From the NCBI GenBank assembly GCA_030706405.1, contig JAUZOO010000002.1, forward strand, positions 129,167 through 193,166: a DNA stretch of 64,000 nucleotides, read 5' to 3'. The notes under the pieces are model-generated. The model was not told the origin of the DNA. It saw only the letters and a program-made list of their open reading frames with translations, and searched no databases. This document shows, piece after piece, positions 35,010 through 43,754 of this stretch; within the stretch, counting starts at the first letter, position 1, and the number at the start of each line of letters is the position of its first letter. This stretch comes from Bacteroidota bacterium (lineage in GTDB: Bacteria; Bacteroidota; Bacteroidia; Bacteroidales; JAAUTT01). The translations under genes and the position numbers were made by a program.

Positions 35010-35603
35010 TTATTTGTGTCTCGATTGTAAAACCTTCACCACATCGTTTATGTGGTATCCTTTGGCTGTTAAAAGAACCAATAGGTGGTACATCAGGTCG
35101 GCAGCCTCGTTAAGGAACAACTCTTCGTTGTCGTCTTTCGATTCAATCACCAGTTCTACGGCTTCTTCGCCTACTTTCTGGGCAATTTTGTTGATGCCTC
35201 TCTGGAAAAGTTTTGTGGTGTACGAACCTTCAGGCATGGTTTCCTTGCGGTGCTGGATGAAATCCTGCAAATAGCCCAGAAAAGCAACCGGGTTGGCATT
35301 GATTTCATTGAAGCAGGTGTCTGTTCCGGTATGGCAAACGGGTCCGCGGGGATTGACTTTAATTAAAACGGTGTCGTTGTCGCAATCGGGAGTGATTTCC
35401 ACAACATCGAGGCAGTTTCCGCTTTCTTCGCCTTTGGTCCACAAACGGTTTTTGGTGCGGCTGTAAAAGGTTACTAATTTCTCGTTTACGGTTTTTTCAT
35501 AAGCTTCTTTATTCATGAAGCCTAACATCAGAACTTTGTTAGTTGAATTGTCCTGAATGATAGCAGGAATCAATCCGTTGAGTTTGTCAAAATCAATGTT
35601 CAT
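35010..35603 (-). CDS. hisI: Bifunctional phosphoribosyl-AMP cyclohydrolase / phosphoribosyl-ATP pyrophosphatase
   Basis: A 197-residue HisIE fusion. The N-terminal cyclohydrolase domain (about 1-110) has LMLGFMNKEAYEKT, GEESGNCLDVVEITPDCDND and the metal-site VCHTGTDTCF. The C-terminal pyrophosphatase domain (about 115-197) has TTKLFQRGINKIAQKVGEEAVE with the catalytic Glu cluster and DLMYHLLVLLTAKG. It performs steps 2 and 3 of histidine synthesis. Last gene of the his operon. Confidence 0.95.
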   Translation of the reverse strand: MNIDFDKLNGLIPAIIQDNSTNKVLMLGFMNKEAYEKTVNEKLVTFYSRTKNRLWTKGEESGNCLDVVEITPDCDNDTVLIKVNPRGPVCHTGTDTCFNEINANPVAFLGYLQDFIQHRKETMPEGSYTTKLFQRGINKIAQKVGEEAVELVIESKDDNEELFLNEAADLMYHLLVLLTAKGYHINDVVKVLQSRHK

Positions 35604-35656
35604 ATCTCGAATTCTTTCTTTGTGTTCTTATTAATTTGAGGCAAAGGTAATTAATT

Positions 35657-36412
35657 TTATAACCTTACCGGGATGTTATTGTCGGTAAGGTATTTTTTCA
35701 GGTCGGGGATGGCGATTTCTTTAAAGTGAAAAATGCTCGCTGCCAGACCTGCATCGGCTTTACCTTTGGTGAAAACATCCTTGAAATGTTCCATGTTTCC
35801 GGCCCCTCCTGAGGCGATAACGGGTATTGATAGGCTTTCGGACAGCTGGGCGAGGGCCTCGCAGGCAAAACCGGTCTTTACGCCGTCGTGGTTCATAGAG
35901 GTGAACAGGATTTCTCCGGCTCCGCGTTCCTGGGCTTCTTTGGCCCACGAGAAAAGTTCCTTGTCGGTAGCAATCCGGCCTCCGTTTACAAATACGGTCC
36001 ACTTGCCGTTTTCATATTTGGCATCGATGGCGGTTACTACGAACTGGCTTCCGAAACCTTTTGCCATCTGGTCGATTAATTGAGGGTTGCGTACTGCTGC
36101 CGAGTTGATGGAGAGTTTATCGCAACCGGCCGCCAACAGTGCATCGGCATCAGAGAGTTCACTAACTCCTCCGCCCACGGTAAACGGGATGTTGATGTGA
36201 CGTGCTATGCGTTGAACAAGTTCTACCAGCGTCTTGCGCTTTTCGTGCGAAGCGGTGATGTCGAGAAAAACGAGTTCGTCAGCTCCTTGTTCTGCATAGA
36301 GTGTCCCTAATTCTACAGGGTCGCCTACGCTTTTTATATCGAGGAAGTTTACCCCTTTAACTGTTTGCCCGTCTTTAATGTCGAGGCAGGGGATGATTCG
36401 TTTTGCAAGCAT
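35657..36412 (-). CDS. hisF: Imidazole glycerol phosphate synthase, cyclase subunit
   Basis: A 251-residue TIM barrel with the catalytic Asp in [16 protein letters not shown] and the second in AIDAKYENG. The phosphate-binding loops [10 protein letters not shown] and [10 protein letters not shown] are intact. It cyclises PRFAR with ammonia delivered by HisH to form IGP and AICAR. Length matches the family. It is preceded by hisA with a 77-bp gap. Confidence 0.96.
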   Translation of the reverse strand: MLAKRIIPCLDIKDGQTVKGVNFLDIKSVGDPVELGTLYAEQGADELVFLDITASHEKRKTLVELVQRIARHINIPFTVGGGVSELSDADALLAAGCDKLSINSAAVRNPQLIDQMAKGFGSQFVVTAIDAKYENGKWTVFVNGGRIATDKELFSWAKEAQERGAGEILFTSMNHDGVKTGFACEALAQLSESLSIPVIASGGAGNMEHFKDVFTKGKADAGLAASIFHFKEIAIPDLKKYLTDNNIPVRL

Positions 36413-36489
36413 GTTTTATTTGATGTGCTATACGCAAATTGCAGAAAACAATTGGCTCAGTGCCAACTGAAATCTGCTTTTGCTAGCTA

Positions 36490-37209
36490 TTAACAAAATT
36501 TCTCAAGTTCTTTTAAGGTTATGGTACCTTCGTAAATGGCCTTGCCAATGATGACTGCAAAAATGTTCTTTTCATTTAAAACATCTATCTCGTCGGCTTT
36601 TGCTACACCACCACTGGCTATGATATTCAGGTCGGGAAAACGGTTGGCCAGCTGTACGTAAAGGTCAATGGCTGTTCCCTGTAACATTCCGTCGCGGGAG
36701 ATGTCGGTGCAGAGTACATATTTTACCTGTTTCTTCTGATATTCTGCAAAGAAGTCGAAGATGTCCACATCGGTAACGTCCATCCATCCGGATACGGCTA
36801 TCTTGCCGTTTTTTGCGTCGGCTCCGAGTATCATCTTCTCTGCGCCATACGTTTTTATCCACGACTCGAACAAATCGGGGTTCGTGATGGCCACACTGCC
36901 GATAGTTGCCTGCTTGGCACCACTTTCAAAGACTAATTTCAGGTCTTCGTCGGTCTTGATTCCACCTCCAAAGTCGATGGAGAGGCTGGTGTTCGATGCA
37001 ATCCGTTCCAAAACTTTATGGTTTATAACATGTTTCTGCCGGGCGCCGTCCAGATCGACCAGATGGAGATGTTTAATCCCGTGGTCTTCGAACATTTTGG
37101 CTACTTCGAGCGGGTCTTCGTTATAAACTTTCTTCTGAGCATAATCGCCCTGGGTTAACCTTACACATTTGCCGTCAATTAAATCGATGGCGGGGACGAT
37201 ACGGATCAT
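36490..37209 (-). CDS. hisA: ProFAR isomerase
   Basis: A 239-residue TIM barrel starting MIRIVPAIDLIDGKCVRLTQGDY with the first catalytic Asp. The second catalytic region is LCTDISRDGMLQGT, and the phosphate loop IDFGGGIKTDEDL is conserved. It isomerises ProFAR to PRFAR. Its start overlaps the hisH stop by 4 bp, indicating coupling of HisA to the HisHF complex. Confidence 0.96.
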   Translation of the reverse strand: MIRIVPAIDLIDGKCVRLTQGDYAQKKVYNEDPLEVAKMFEDHGIKHLHLVDLDGARQKHVINHKVLERIASNTSLSIDFGGGIKTDEDLKLVFESGAKQATIGSVAITNPDLFESWIKTYGAEKMILGADAKNGKIAVSGWMDVTDVDIFDFFAEYQKKQVKYVLCTDISRDGMLQGTAIDLYVQLANRFPDLNIIASGGVAKADEIDVLNEKNIFAVIIGKAIYEGTITLKELEKFC

Positions 37210-37805
37210 AATTCAATAAAGTTTTTAAGTATTTTGGCACCAACAGGCCCGCTTTTCTCCGGGTGAAACTGGGTGGCATAGAAATTATCTTTATGCAGAG
37301 CGGCACTAAACGGCTGGGTATATTGAGTTGCCGCAGCGGTGTGAGGACCTATGGCTGCATAAAAACTGTGGACAAAATAGACGTATTGATTATCCAGAGA
37401 GGGATCGAAGATGCCTGATTTCAGGTTCGTGATGGTGTTCCAGCCCATGTGCGGAACCTTATGGATGTTTTCTTCGCCCGGAGCGGGGATAAAACGTTTT
37501 ACTTCTTCGTCGAAGATGCCCAGACAGTCGGTATTTCCTTCTTCCGAATGTTTGCACATTAATTGAAGCCCCAGGCAGATGCCTAAAACGGGCTGTTTCA
37601 ACGAAACAATCAACTGGTCGAGTTTGGTTTCCCGAAGATAATCCATGGTTGTGGAGGCTTCGCCAACTCCCGGGAAGATAACTTTATCGGCTGTTTTGAT
37701 GGCTTCAGGATCGGCAGTGATTACCGGTTCAACGCCCAGCCGTTGTAAGGCAAACTGGACAGAGCGGATATTTCCTGCATTATATTTGATGATGACAATG
37801 TTCAT
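37206..37805 (-). CDS. hisH: Imidazole glycerol phosphate synthase, glutaminase subunit
   Basis: A 199-residue class I glutamine amidotransferase. The nucleophile Cys lies in LGICLGLQLM, and the His-Glu pair is in FHPEKSG near the C-terminus. FPGVGEAS holds the oxyanion strand region. It hydrolyses glutamine and channels ammonia to HisF. The start at 37805 lies 58 bp after purU. Confidence 0.96.
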   Translation of the reverse strand: MNIVIIKYNAGNIRSVQFALQRLGVEPVITADPEAIKTADKVIFPGVGEASTTMDYLRETKLDQLIVSLKQPVLGICLGLQLMCKHSEEGNTDCLGIFDEEVKRFIPAPGEENIHKVPHMGWNTITNLKSGIFDPSLDNQYVYFVHSFYAAIGPHTAAATQYTQPFSAALHKDNFYATQFHPEKSGPVGAKILKNFIEL

Positions 37806-37863
37806 TTTGTATGCATTATCTGTAAAGAGATATTAATTCTCTGAACATCCGTTTCAAAAATGG

Positions 37864-38739
37864 TTAACTAAAGATGACAGTCCGGTTTCTGAATGCCAAA
37901 ACCTTACGTTGAAGGTGTGCATATACGGCCCGGGAGAGCACAATCTTTTCAAGGTCTTGTCCTTTGCGGATAAGATTTTTAATAGAGTCGGTGTGACTGA
38001 TGCGGACAACATCCTGTTCGATAATCGGGCCTGCGTCGAGGTCGGCGGTTACGTAATGACTGGTGGCTCCGATAATTTTAACCCCGCGTTCGTGTGCCGA
38101 ATGGTATGGCTTGGCTCCCGGAAATGCCGGGAGAAACGAATGGTGTATGTTGATGACTTTATTGGGGAATTTCCTGATAAAATCTTCCGAAAGTACCTGC
38201 ATATACCGAGCAAGTACGATAAGGTCGATGTTATTTTCCTTTAAAAGTTTTATTTCTTCGGCTTCTTGTTCTTTTTTGTTGGTTCCGTCAATCGGGAAGA
38301 TATAATAGGGAATGCCAAATTGCTTGGCAACCGGCTCCATGTCGGGATGGTTGCTTATAATCATCGGTATTTCAACGTTCCATTCACCGGCCTGATAGCG
38401 GGAGAGGATATCGAACAGGCAATGTGACATTTTCGAAACAAAAATGGCCATGCGCGGTGTCTGATCGGAGAAATAAATATTCCAGGTCATCCCGTAACGT
38501 TGGGCTATCAGCGTGTCGAAATAATCGGCAATTTTATCTTCGGGGATGGCAAATTTGTCGAGGTCCCATTCAATACGCATGAAGAATTCTCCGATTTCAT
38601 GGTTTACATGCTGCTCGAGATATAAGATATTCCCGTTATTTTCGGTCAGAAATTCGGTTACTTTGGCAACAATCCCCTGTTGGTCGGGACAGTGCATGAG
38701 AATGGTGGCGGTATTTTTCCCGTTTAAAGCGTTGTTCAT
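37864..38739 (-). CDS. purU: Formyltetrahydrofolate deformylase
   Basis: A 291-residue protein. An N-terminal ACT domain (about 10-85, ATILMHCPDQQGIVAKVTEF) precedes the formyltransferase-type catalytic domain. The catalytic core is INIHHSFLPAFPGAKPYH, then HERGVKIIGATSHYVTADLDAGPII with the essential Asp. It hydrolyses 10-formyl-THF to formate and THF, balancing one-carbon units and feeding formate for purine synthesis. Placement between hisB and hisH is unusual. Because hisHF release AICAR, which needs 10-formyl-THF to become IMP, a metabolic link is possible but inferred. Confidence 0.93.
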   Translation of the reverse strand: MNNALNGKNTATILMHCPDQQGIVAKVTEFLTENNGNILYLEQHVNHEIGEFFMRIEWDLDKFAIPEDKIADYFDTLIAQRYGMTWNIYFSDQTPRMAIFVSKMSHCLFDILSRYQAGEWNVEIPMIISNHPDMEPVAKQFGIPYYIFPIDGTNKKEQEAEEIKLLKENNIDLIVLARYMQVLSEDFIRKFPNKVINIHHSFLPAFPGAKPYHSAHERGVKIIGATSHYVTADLDAGPIIEQDVVRISHTDSIKNLIRKGQDLEKIVLSRAVYAHLQRKVLAFRNRTVIFS

Positions 38740-38748
38740 AGATAACTA

Positions 38749-39882
38749 TTATAAAACTCCTTTGGTTGATGGCAAAGCGTCGCTGAAAACGTCGCGGCGG
38801 ATTGCGTTTTTGATTGCCTTTGCAAAGGCTTTAAAGATACCTTCTATTTTGTGATGTTCGTTCGTTCCTTCGGCTTTTATATTAAGGTTCATGCGGGCAG
38901 CATCGCTCAACGACTTGAAGAAATGATAGAACATTTCAGTGGGGACATCGCCGATTTTTTCGCGTTTGAACTCGGTTTCCCACATTAGCCAAGCGCGACC
39001 TCCAAAATCGAGGGCAACCTGTGCCAGACAGTCGTCCATGGGTAACACAAAGCCGTAACGTTCAATGCCGCGTTTGTCTCCCAAGGCTTTCAGGAGTGCT
39101 TCGCCCAGTGCAATTCCCGTATCTTCAACAGTATGGTGTTCATCCACGTGTAAATCGCCTTTTACTTTAACTACGAGGTCTATTCCGGAATGGCGGGCAA
39201 TCTGGTCGAGCATGTGGTCGAAGAAGCCAAGGCCTGTCGATATCTGAGCCTTGCCCGAACCGTCGAGATCCACTTCAATATGGATTTCGGTTTCGTTGGT
39301 TTGGCGGCTTACCACAGCTTTGCGTTCCTTGGTCGAGAGAAAAGCATATACTTTTTCCCAATCCGGGGTAATTAACGCGCATACTTCGGTGAGGCCGTTT
39401 TCTTCAATTTCTTTGATACGGTCTTCGGTGCCCAGTAAAATTCCTTTAGCGCCTAAGTTCTTGGCTAAAAAGATGTCGGTGAGCCTGTCGCCGATGACAA
39501 AGGAATTGGCCAGGTCGTACTCGTCCGAAAAATATTCGGTTAACATGCCTGTTCCGGGTTTGCGCGAAGGTGAATTTTCGTGCGGCATCGATGGGTCGAT
39601 GTGGATGGCATCGAAAGTAATCCCTTCGTTTTCTAAAGCCTGGAGCATTTTATTTTGTGCCGGCCAGAATGTTTCTTCCGGAAACGAAGCCGTGCCAAGT
39701 CCGTCCTGGTTGGTAACCATGGCGAACACGAAATCGAGTTTTTGGCGGATATAATAGAGGTTGCGGAACACACCGGGATAAAATTCCAGCTTTTCCAACG
39801 AATCTACCTGGAAATCGACGGGTGGTTCCTTAATAAGCGAGCCGTCACGGTCGATGAACAATACTCTTTTCTTGGAAGACAT
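38749..39882 (-). CDS. hisB: Bifunctional histidinol-phosphatase / imidazoleglycerol-phosphate dehydratase
   Basis: A 377-residue HisB fusion. The N-terminal HAD phosphatase (about 1-165) has the motif [12 protein letters not shown] and a later [13 protein letters not shown]. The C-terminal dehydratase (about 185-377) has [16 protein letters not shown] and [17 protein letters not shown], the two His-rich metal motifs, and a final [17 protein letters not shown]. It catalyses steps 6 and 8. The fused form is like that of E. coli. It is 9 bp from purU and 4 bp from hisC, so translation is tightly packed. Confidence 0.96.
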   Translation of the reverse strand: MSSKKRVLFIDRDGSLIKEPPVDFQVDSLEKLEFYPGVFRNLYYIRQKLDFVFAMVTNQDGLGTASFPEETFWPAQNKMLQALENEGITFDAIHIDPSMPHENSPSRKPGTGMLTEYFSDEYDLANSFVIGDRLTDIFLAKNLGAKGILLGTEDRIKEIEENGLTEVCALITPDWEKVYAFLSTKERKAVVSRQTNETEIHIEVDLDGSGKAQISTGLGFFDHMLDQIARHSGIDLVVKVKGDLHVDEHHTVEDTGIALGEALLKALGDKRGIERYGFVLPMDDCLAQVALDFGGRAWLMWETEFKREKIGDVPTEMFYHFFKSLSDAARMNLNIKAEGTNEHHKIEGIFKAFAKAIKNAIRRDVFSDALPSTKGVL

Positions 39883-39886
39883 AATC

Positions 39887-40924
39887 TTATTTGTCGAATT
39901 TTTTTAAGGCTTTGATTAAAGCTTTGTTTTCTGTTTCGGTGCCAACGGTGATACGCAGACATCCTTCGCACATAGCCACTTTGGAGCGGTCGCGGATGAT
40001 GATTTTTTGTTCAATCAGATGGTCGTACGCTGCTTTTGCATCCGGAACTTTCACCAGGATAAAGTTTGCATCCGTTGGGTAGATTTTCTGGATAAGTGGC
40101 ATATTCTGGAATGCTTCAATCAGGAATTGCCGTTGTCCGAGGATTTCTTTTACCCATTCTTCTTTCTCATCAACATCTTCCAATGCATCGAGTACCAGTT
40201 TTTGGGTCATTATGTTGACATTGTACGGATACTTGATTTTATTGAGGATGGAAATAATTTCTTCGGAAGCATAAGCAATACCCATGCGTAATCCTGCTAA
40301 TCCCCAGGCTTTGGAGAATGTCTGCAAAATAACGAGGTTGGGATGATTATCCAGTTCGCTCACAAGGCTTGGCAGGGCAGAGAAGTCGATATAGGCTTCG
40401 TCAACCACTAAAAGACCGTCGAAACCATCGGCAAGAGTCAGCATTTCGTTTAAGCTGAAACTGTTTGCGGTTGGATTGTTCGGCGAGCAAAGCATGATAA
40501 GCTTTGTGTTTGCATTTACCGCACTGCGGATAGCCCCGGCATTGAGCGTGAAGTCTTCGTTCAGGGGTACTTTTACGAATTCAACCGCGTTGATGTCGGC
40601 AGCCACCTGGTACATTCCGTACGATGGGTGGATGGATATGATATTGTCGCGGTGCGGTTCGCAGAAGGCCCGCATTAAAAGGTCGATGGCTTCGTCGGAA
40701 CCATTGCCGAAAAAGATTTGTTCGGGCCGTACCCCTTTTATCGAAGCGAGCTTTTCTTTCACTTCGCGTTGAAGCGGGTCCGGATACCGGTTGTACGGAT
40801 TGTTGAAAGGGTTCTCGTTAGCATCGAGAAATACCCCTTCGTTGCCTTTGAATTCGTCGCGGGCTGATGAATAGGGGGTCAGCACCTTTATATTTTCGCG
40901 GACGATATTGTTGATGTTAAACAT
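39887..40924 (-). CDS. hisC: Histidinol-phosphate aminotransferase
   Basis: A 345-residue PLP-dependent class I/II aminotransferase. [37 protein letters not shown] and the PLP lysine in [14 protein letters not shown] are in the expected order. It converts imidazole acetol phosphate to histidinol phosphate. Length is standard. It begins 6 bp after hisD. Confidence 0.96.
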   Translation of the reverse strand: MFNINNIVRENIKVLTPYSSARDEFKGNEGVFLDANENPFNNPYNRYPDPLQREVKEKLASIKGVRPEQIFFGNGSDEAIDLLMRAFCEPHRDNIISIHPSYGMYQVAADINAVEFVKVPLNEDFTLNAGAIRSAVNANTKLIMLCSPNNPTANSFSLNEMLTLADGFDGLLVVDEAYIDFSALPSLVSELDNHPNLVILQTFSKAWGLAGLRMGIAYASEEIISILNKIKYPYNVNIMTQKLVLDALEDVDEKEEWVKEILGQRQFLIEAFQNMPLIQKIYPTDANFILVKVPDAKAAYDHLIEQKIIIRDRSKVAMCEGCLRITVGTETENKALIKALKKFDK

Positions 40925-40930
40925 AGCGAT

Positions 40931-42223
40931 TTAACTTTCTTTTTTTATAGCATTTAACCGCACGGTAGCGGCATTTTTGTGGGCAAAGAGTTCTTCGGCT
41001 TCGGCCATTACTTCGATAACCGGTCCGAGGGTAAAGAACCCCTGCGGGTTAATTTGCTGGAAGGTAATTTTCTTGATAAAGCTGTCAAGGTTTACACCAC
41101 TGTAGCTTTTGGCATATCCGGCTGTAGGCAGGGCGTGGTTGGTTCCTGAAGCATAATCGCCGGCGCTTTCGGGAGAATAGTTCCCGATGAACACCGAACC
41201 TGCATTGACGATTTGTTCGGCCACTTCTACCGCATTTTCCAGTGCAATTATCAAGTGTTCGGAGGCATATTCATTCACAATTTCGAGCATTTCATCCATC
41301 GATTTTAAAATGATGGTTTTGCTGTTCGTTAGTGCTTTTACGGCTATTTCCTTACGGGGAAGCTGGTTCAGCTGAATGTCCAATTCTTTGTTAATGGCTT
41401 CCAAAATTTCTTCCTGACAGGTAAAGAGGATTACCTGGCTGTCTGGCCCGTGTTCTGCCTGCGACAGGAGGTCGGCAGCGATGAACGCCGGAACAGCGGT
41501 ATGGTCGGCCATGATGGCTACTTCCGAAGGACCGGCAGGCATGTCAATGGCCACCCCGTGCGTGGTAACCGCTTGTTTGGCGGCTGTAACCCATTGGTTT
41601 CCGGGACCGAAAATTTTGGATACTTTGGAAATACTTTCTGTTCCAAAGGTCATCGCAGCAACTGATTGTATTCCGCCAATTTTATAAACCTGTGTCAAGC
41701 CAATAAGTTTGGCGGTATAAAGGATTGCCGGATGGATTTTTCCTTCTTTATTAGGGGGCGTGCAAAGGATAATCTCCTTGCAGCCGGCCATGATGGCAGG
41801 GATGCCAAGCATCAGCACCGTAGAGAATAAAGGCGCTGAACCTCCGGGGATATATAAGCCCACCTTCTCGATGGCTACGCTTTTTTGCCAGCAGAAAACA
41901 CCCGGGGTTGTTTCAATAACCTTGCGGGTCATTTTTTGGGCGGAGTGGAATTTTTCAATGTTTATTTTGGCAACCTGGATGCTCTGTTTGAGGGCATCAT
42001 CTACCTGACATTCGGCTTCATTGAATTCCTCTTCCGAAACCAGGAGGTTTTCAACACGTACTTTGTCGAATTTCTCTGTGTATCGGCGGACGGCTTCGTC
42101 GCCGTTTACCTTCACATCGTTCAATACCTCGGCCACCGCCTTGTTTATGGTGTCGCTGCCATGTGACGGACGTTCCAGGATTTTATTCCAGTCCTTTTTT
42201 TCGGGGTATCTTATTATGTTCAT
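40931..42223 (-). CDS. hisD: Histidinol dehydrogenase
   Basis: A 430-residue zinc- and NAD-dependent enzyme performing the last two oxidation steps. Signatures are GLYIPGGSAPLFSTVLM, KIFGPGNQWVTAAKQAV, IDMPAGPSEVAIMAD, LSQAEHGPDSQVIL (zinc ligands His and Gln) and the C-terminal DYASGTNHALPTAGYA. Complete and of normal length. It is separated from hisG by 225 bp containing two palindromes. Confidence 0.97.
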   Translation of the reverse strand: MNIIRYPEKKDWNKILERPSHGSDTINKAVAEVLNDVKVNGDEAVRRYTEKFDKVRVENLLVSEEEFNEAECQVDDALKQSIQVAKINIEKFHSAQKMTRKVIETTPGVFCWQKSVAIEKVGLYIPGGSAPLFSTVLMLGIPAIMAGCKEIILCTPPNKEGKIHPAILYTAKLIGLTQVYKIGGIQSVAAMTFGTESISKVSKIFGPGNQWVTAAKQAVTTHGVAIDMPAGPSEVAIMADHTAVPAFIAADLLSQAEHGPDSQVILFTCQEEILEAINKELDIQLNQLPRKEIAVKALTNSKTIILKSMDEMLEIVNEYASEHLIIALENAVEVAEQIVNAGSVFIGNYSPESAGDYASGTNHALPTAGYAKSYSGVNLDSFIKKITFQQINPQGFFTLGPVIEVMAEAEELFAHKNAATVRLNAIKKES

Positions 42224-42333
42224 ATCAAATTGACTTTAAAGGATTGCGATGTTGTGTTATTTCAAAACAAAGCTCGCACACGTTTGTTTCGAGGGCGTTT
42301 TGTATTTGAGGCTGTTTTAGAAGTCGAATCGTA

Positions 42334-42356
42334 AGGCGGAATTGCAAATTCCGCCT
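42334..42356. repeat. REP-like palindrome 1
   Basis: AGGCGGAATT at 42334-42343 and AATTCCGCCT at 42347-42356 form a perfect 10-bp stem with a 3-nt loop, between hisG and hisD. It shares the GAATT...AATTC core with a second palindrome 33 bp downstream, so the pair looks like a REP/BIME-type unit. Confidence 0.65.
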
Positions 42357-42388
42357 AGCACAATAACTAAATTATAAAATAGAGCGCT

Positions 42389-42411
42389 GAGCTGAATTTG
42401 TAATTCAGCTC
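42389..42411. repeat. REP-like palindrome 2
   Basis: GAGCTGAATT at 42389-42398 and AATTCAGCTC at 42402-42411 form a perfect 10-bp stem with a 3-nt loop. No transposase of the RAYT type lies in the window. It may also act as an mRNA-processing or stability hairpin between hisG and hisD. Confidence 0.65.
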
Positions 42412-42448
42412 TATTACCGGACTTTTAAACTCCTTCAAATTACGCTAC

Positions 42449-43306
42449 TTATTCAATCATTTTTTCGATAGGCATTACCAGGATACCTTCGGCACCGCAT
42501 TCTTTCAGCTGGTCGATGATGTCCCAGAAACGGGATTCTTCCAATACCGAATGAACCGATACCCAGCCTTCCTGAGCCAGTGTGACTACGGTTGGACTTT
42601 TCATTCCGGGGATAACATTCACAATTTTATCCACGTTTTCTTTGGGCGCGTTTAATACGACGTATTTATGGCGTTTTCCTTGTTGTACCGAGCGGGTACG
42701 GAACAACAGCTTGTCGAGGATTTCTTGTTTTTCGGCTGAAAGGTTCGGGTCGCCGATGATAACGGCTTCCGATTTAACAACCACTTCTACTTCGCGAAGA
42801 CCGTTGCTGATTAAGGTGCTGCCGGAGCTTACAATGTCGAAGATCCCGTCGGCCAATCCGATGCCCGGGGCAATCTCAACAGAACCGCTGATTTCGTGGA
42901 TTTCGCAGTTGATTTTATTTTCGTCGAGGAATTTTTGCAGGATGTTAGGGTAGGAGGTTGCAATCTTTTTGCCGTTAAGGTACGATGGCCCTGTGTAGTT
43001 CTCTGATTTAGGAATAGCTATTGAAAGACGGCATTTGGCCCATCCCAGCTTCTCAACCACACGTATCGGCGATTTCTTTTCGAAGATAACGTTCTCGCCA
43101 ACAATACCTATGTCGGCAACACCATCGGCTACATATTGCGGGATATCGTCATCGCGCAGGAACAATAGTTCGATAGGGAAGTTGGTAGCCTGGGTAATCA
43201 GCTTGCGGTCGCTGTTGTTGAATGAGATTCCGGCTTCGGAAATTAAACCGAGCGATTTTTCGCTTAAGCGACCTGATTTCTGGATTGCAATTCTTAATAT
43301 GCTCAT
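42449..43306 (-). CDS. hisG: ATP phosphoribosyltransferase (long form)
   Basis: A 285-residue enzyme that commits ATP and PRPP to histidine. N-terminal LRIAIQKSGRLSEKSL, then DDIPQYVADGVADIGIVG and the PRPP site EISGSVEIAPGIGLADGIFDIVSSGSTL are conserved. The C-terminal ACT-like domain (about 205-285) with SPTVVTLAQEGWVSVHSVL marks the long, histidine-inhibited form. Transcription is likely controlled by the tandem leader elements ahead of it. Confidence 0.97.
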   Translation of the reverse strand: MSILRIAIQKSGRLSEKSLGLISEAGISFNNSDRKLITQATNFPIELLFLRDDDIPQYVADGVADIGIVGENVIFEKKSPIRVVEKLGWAKCRLSIAIPKSENYTGPSYLNGKKIATSYPNILQKFLDENKINCEIHEISGSVEIAPGIGLADGIFDIVSSGSTLISNGLREVEVVVKSEAVIIGDPNLSAEKQEILDKLLFRTRSVQQGKRHKYVVLNAPKENVDKIVNVIPGMKSPTVVTLAQEGWVSVHSVLEESRFWDIIDQLKECGAEGILVMPIEKMIE

Positions 43307-43331
43307 ATGCTATTATAAATGTATTTTAAAC

Positions 43332-43364
43332 AAAAAAGGTTTGCAGGATTCTGCAAACCTTTTT
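43332..43364 (-). terminator. His attenuator terminator 2 (proximal to hisG)
   Basis: On the minus strand, arms at 43351-43364 and 43333-43346 form a perfect 14-bp stem with a 4-nt loop (43347-43350), followed by a T run (43337-43332). It lies 39 bp after the stop of the second His-rich leader and 26 bp before hisG. It is almost identical to the terminator of leader 1. Confidence 0.9.
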
Positions 43365-43403
43365 AATATTTTGGTTTTTATACATACTCCTGCCTGGCGA
43401 CTT

Positions 43404-43460
43404 TTAGTCACAATGGTTTAAATGCCCGTGATGATGTTCTATGTTGTGATTAAAAGTCAT
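43404..43460 (-). CDS. hisL: His-rich leader peptide 2
   Basis: An 18-residue frame from ATG 43460 to TAA 43404, peptide MTFNHNIEHHHGHLNHCD, with six histidines including a run of three. Its coding sequence is enclosed by complementary arms (43444-43458 and 43399-43413, 14 of 15 pairs). Ribosome stalling at the His run would open this stem, which matches the logic of a classical His attenuator. An intrinsic terminator follows at 43332-43364. Confidence 0.85.
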   Translation of the reverse strand: MTFNHNIEHHHGHLNHCD

Positions 43461-43483
43461 TGTTGTTGCTTGGTTTTGAAATT

Positions 43484-43514
43484 AAAAAAGGCTTGCAGAA
43501 TTTGCAAACCTTTT
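43484..43514 (-). terminator. His attenuator terminator 1 (distal)
   Basis: Arms at 43503-43514 and 43486-43497 form a 12-bp stem with one wobble pair, followed on the minus strand by six T residues (43489-43484). It sits between leader 1 and leader 2, 23 bp after the leader 1 stop. The upstream flank and stem are near-copies of terminator 2. Confidence 0.88.
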
Positions 43515-43537
43515 AATATTGTTTACGCTTCTGCATA

Positions 43538-43597
43538 TTACCGACAGTTCATCGAATGATGAATACCGTGATGGCCGTATGCGAAGTGTTTGTTCAT
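43538..43597 (-). CDS. hisL: His-rich leader peptide 1
   Basis: A 19-residue frame from ATG 43597 to TAA 43538, peptide MNKHFAYGHHGIHHSMNCR, with five histidines in two adjacent pairs. Complementary arms at 43578-43589 and 43525-43537 (with one bulge and one mismatch) enclose the His codons. It is followed by terminator 1 and then by a second, independent leader and terminator, giving a tandem attenuator. Confidence 0.83.
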   Translation of the reverse strand: MNKHFAYGHHGIHHSMNCR

Positions 43598-43617
43598 GTC
43601 TTTTTTTATTTTCGGTG

Positions 43618-43649
43618 CAATGATAGCTATTTTTTTGTTATTACACAAA
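43618..43649 (-). promoter_or_regulatory. Bacteroidetes-type promoter of the his leader
   Basis: On the minus strand, TTTG (43649-43646) is followed after 20 bp by TATCATTG (43625-43618), a one-mismatch TAnnTTTG. Predicted transcription start is near 43611, just 14 bp upstream of leader 1. This is consistent with both leaders lying in the transcript. Confidence 0.55.
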
Positions 43650-43754
43650 CAAAATATGCTAAATATCATGTTTTTTATGGATAGAACGGATTTAAACGGG
43701 ATTTATTTATTTTTAAATCTGTTCTGATCTGTTAATTATCTGTTATATAACATA

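Noticed and set aside
35733-36083. Antisense frames across the his genes
   Set aside because: Several open frames opposite hisF, hisA, hisB, hisC and hisD have Ser/Arg-rich composition typical of antisense shadows, and the sense genes are complete.
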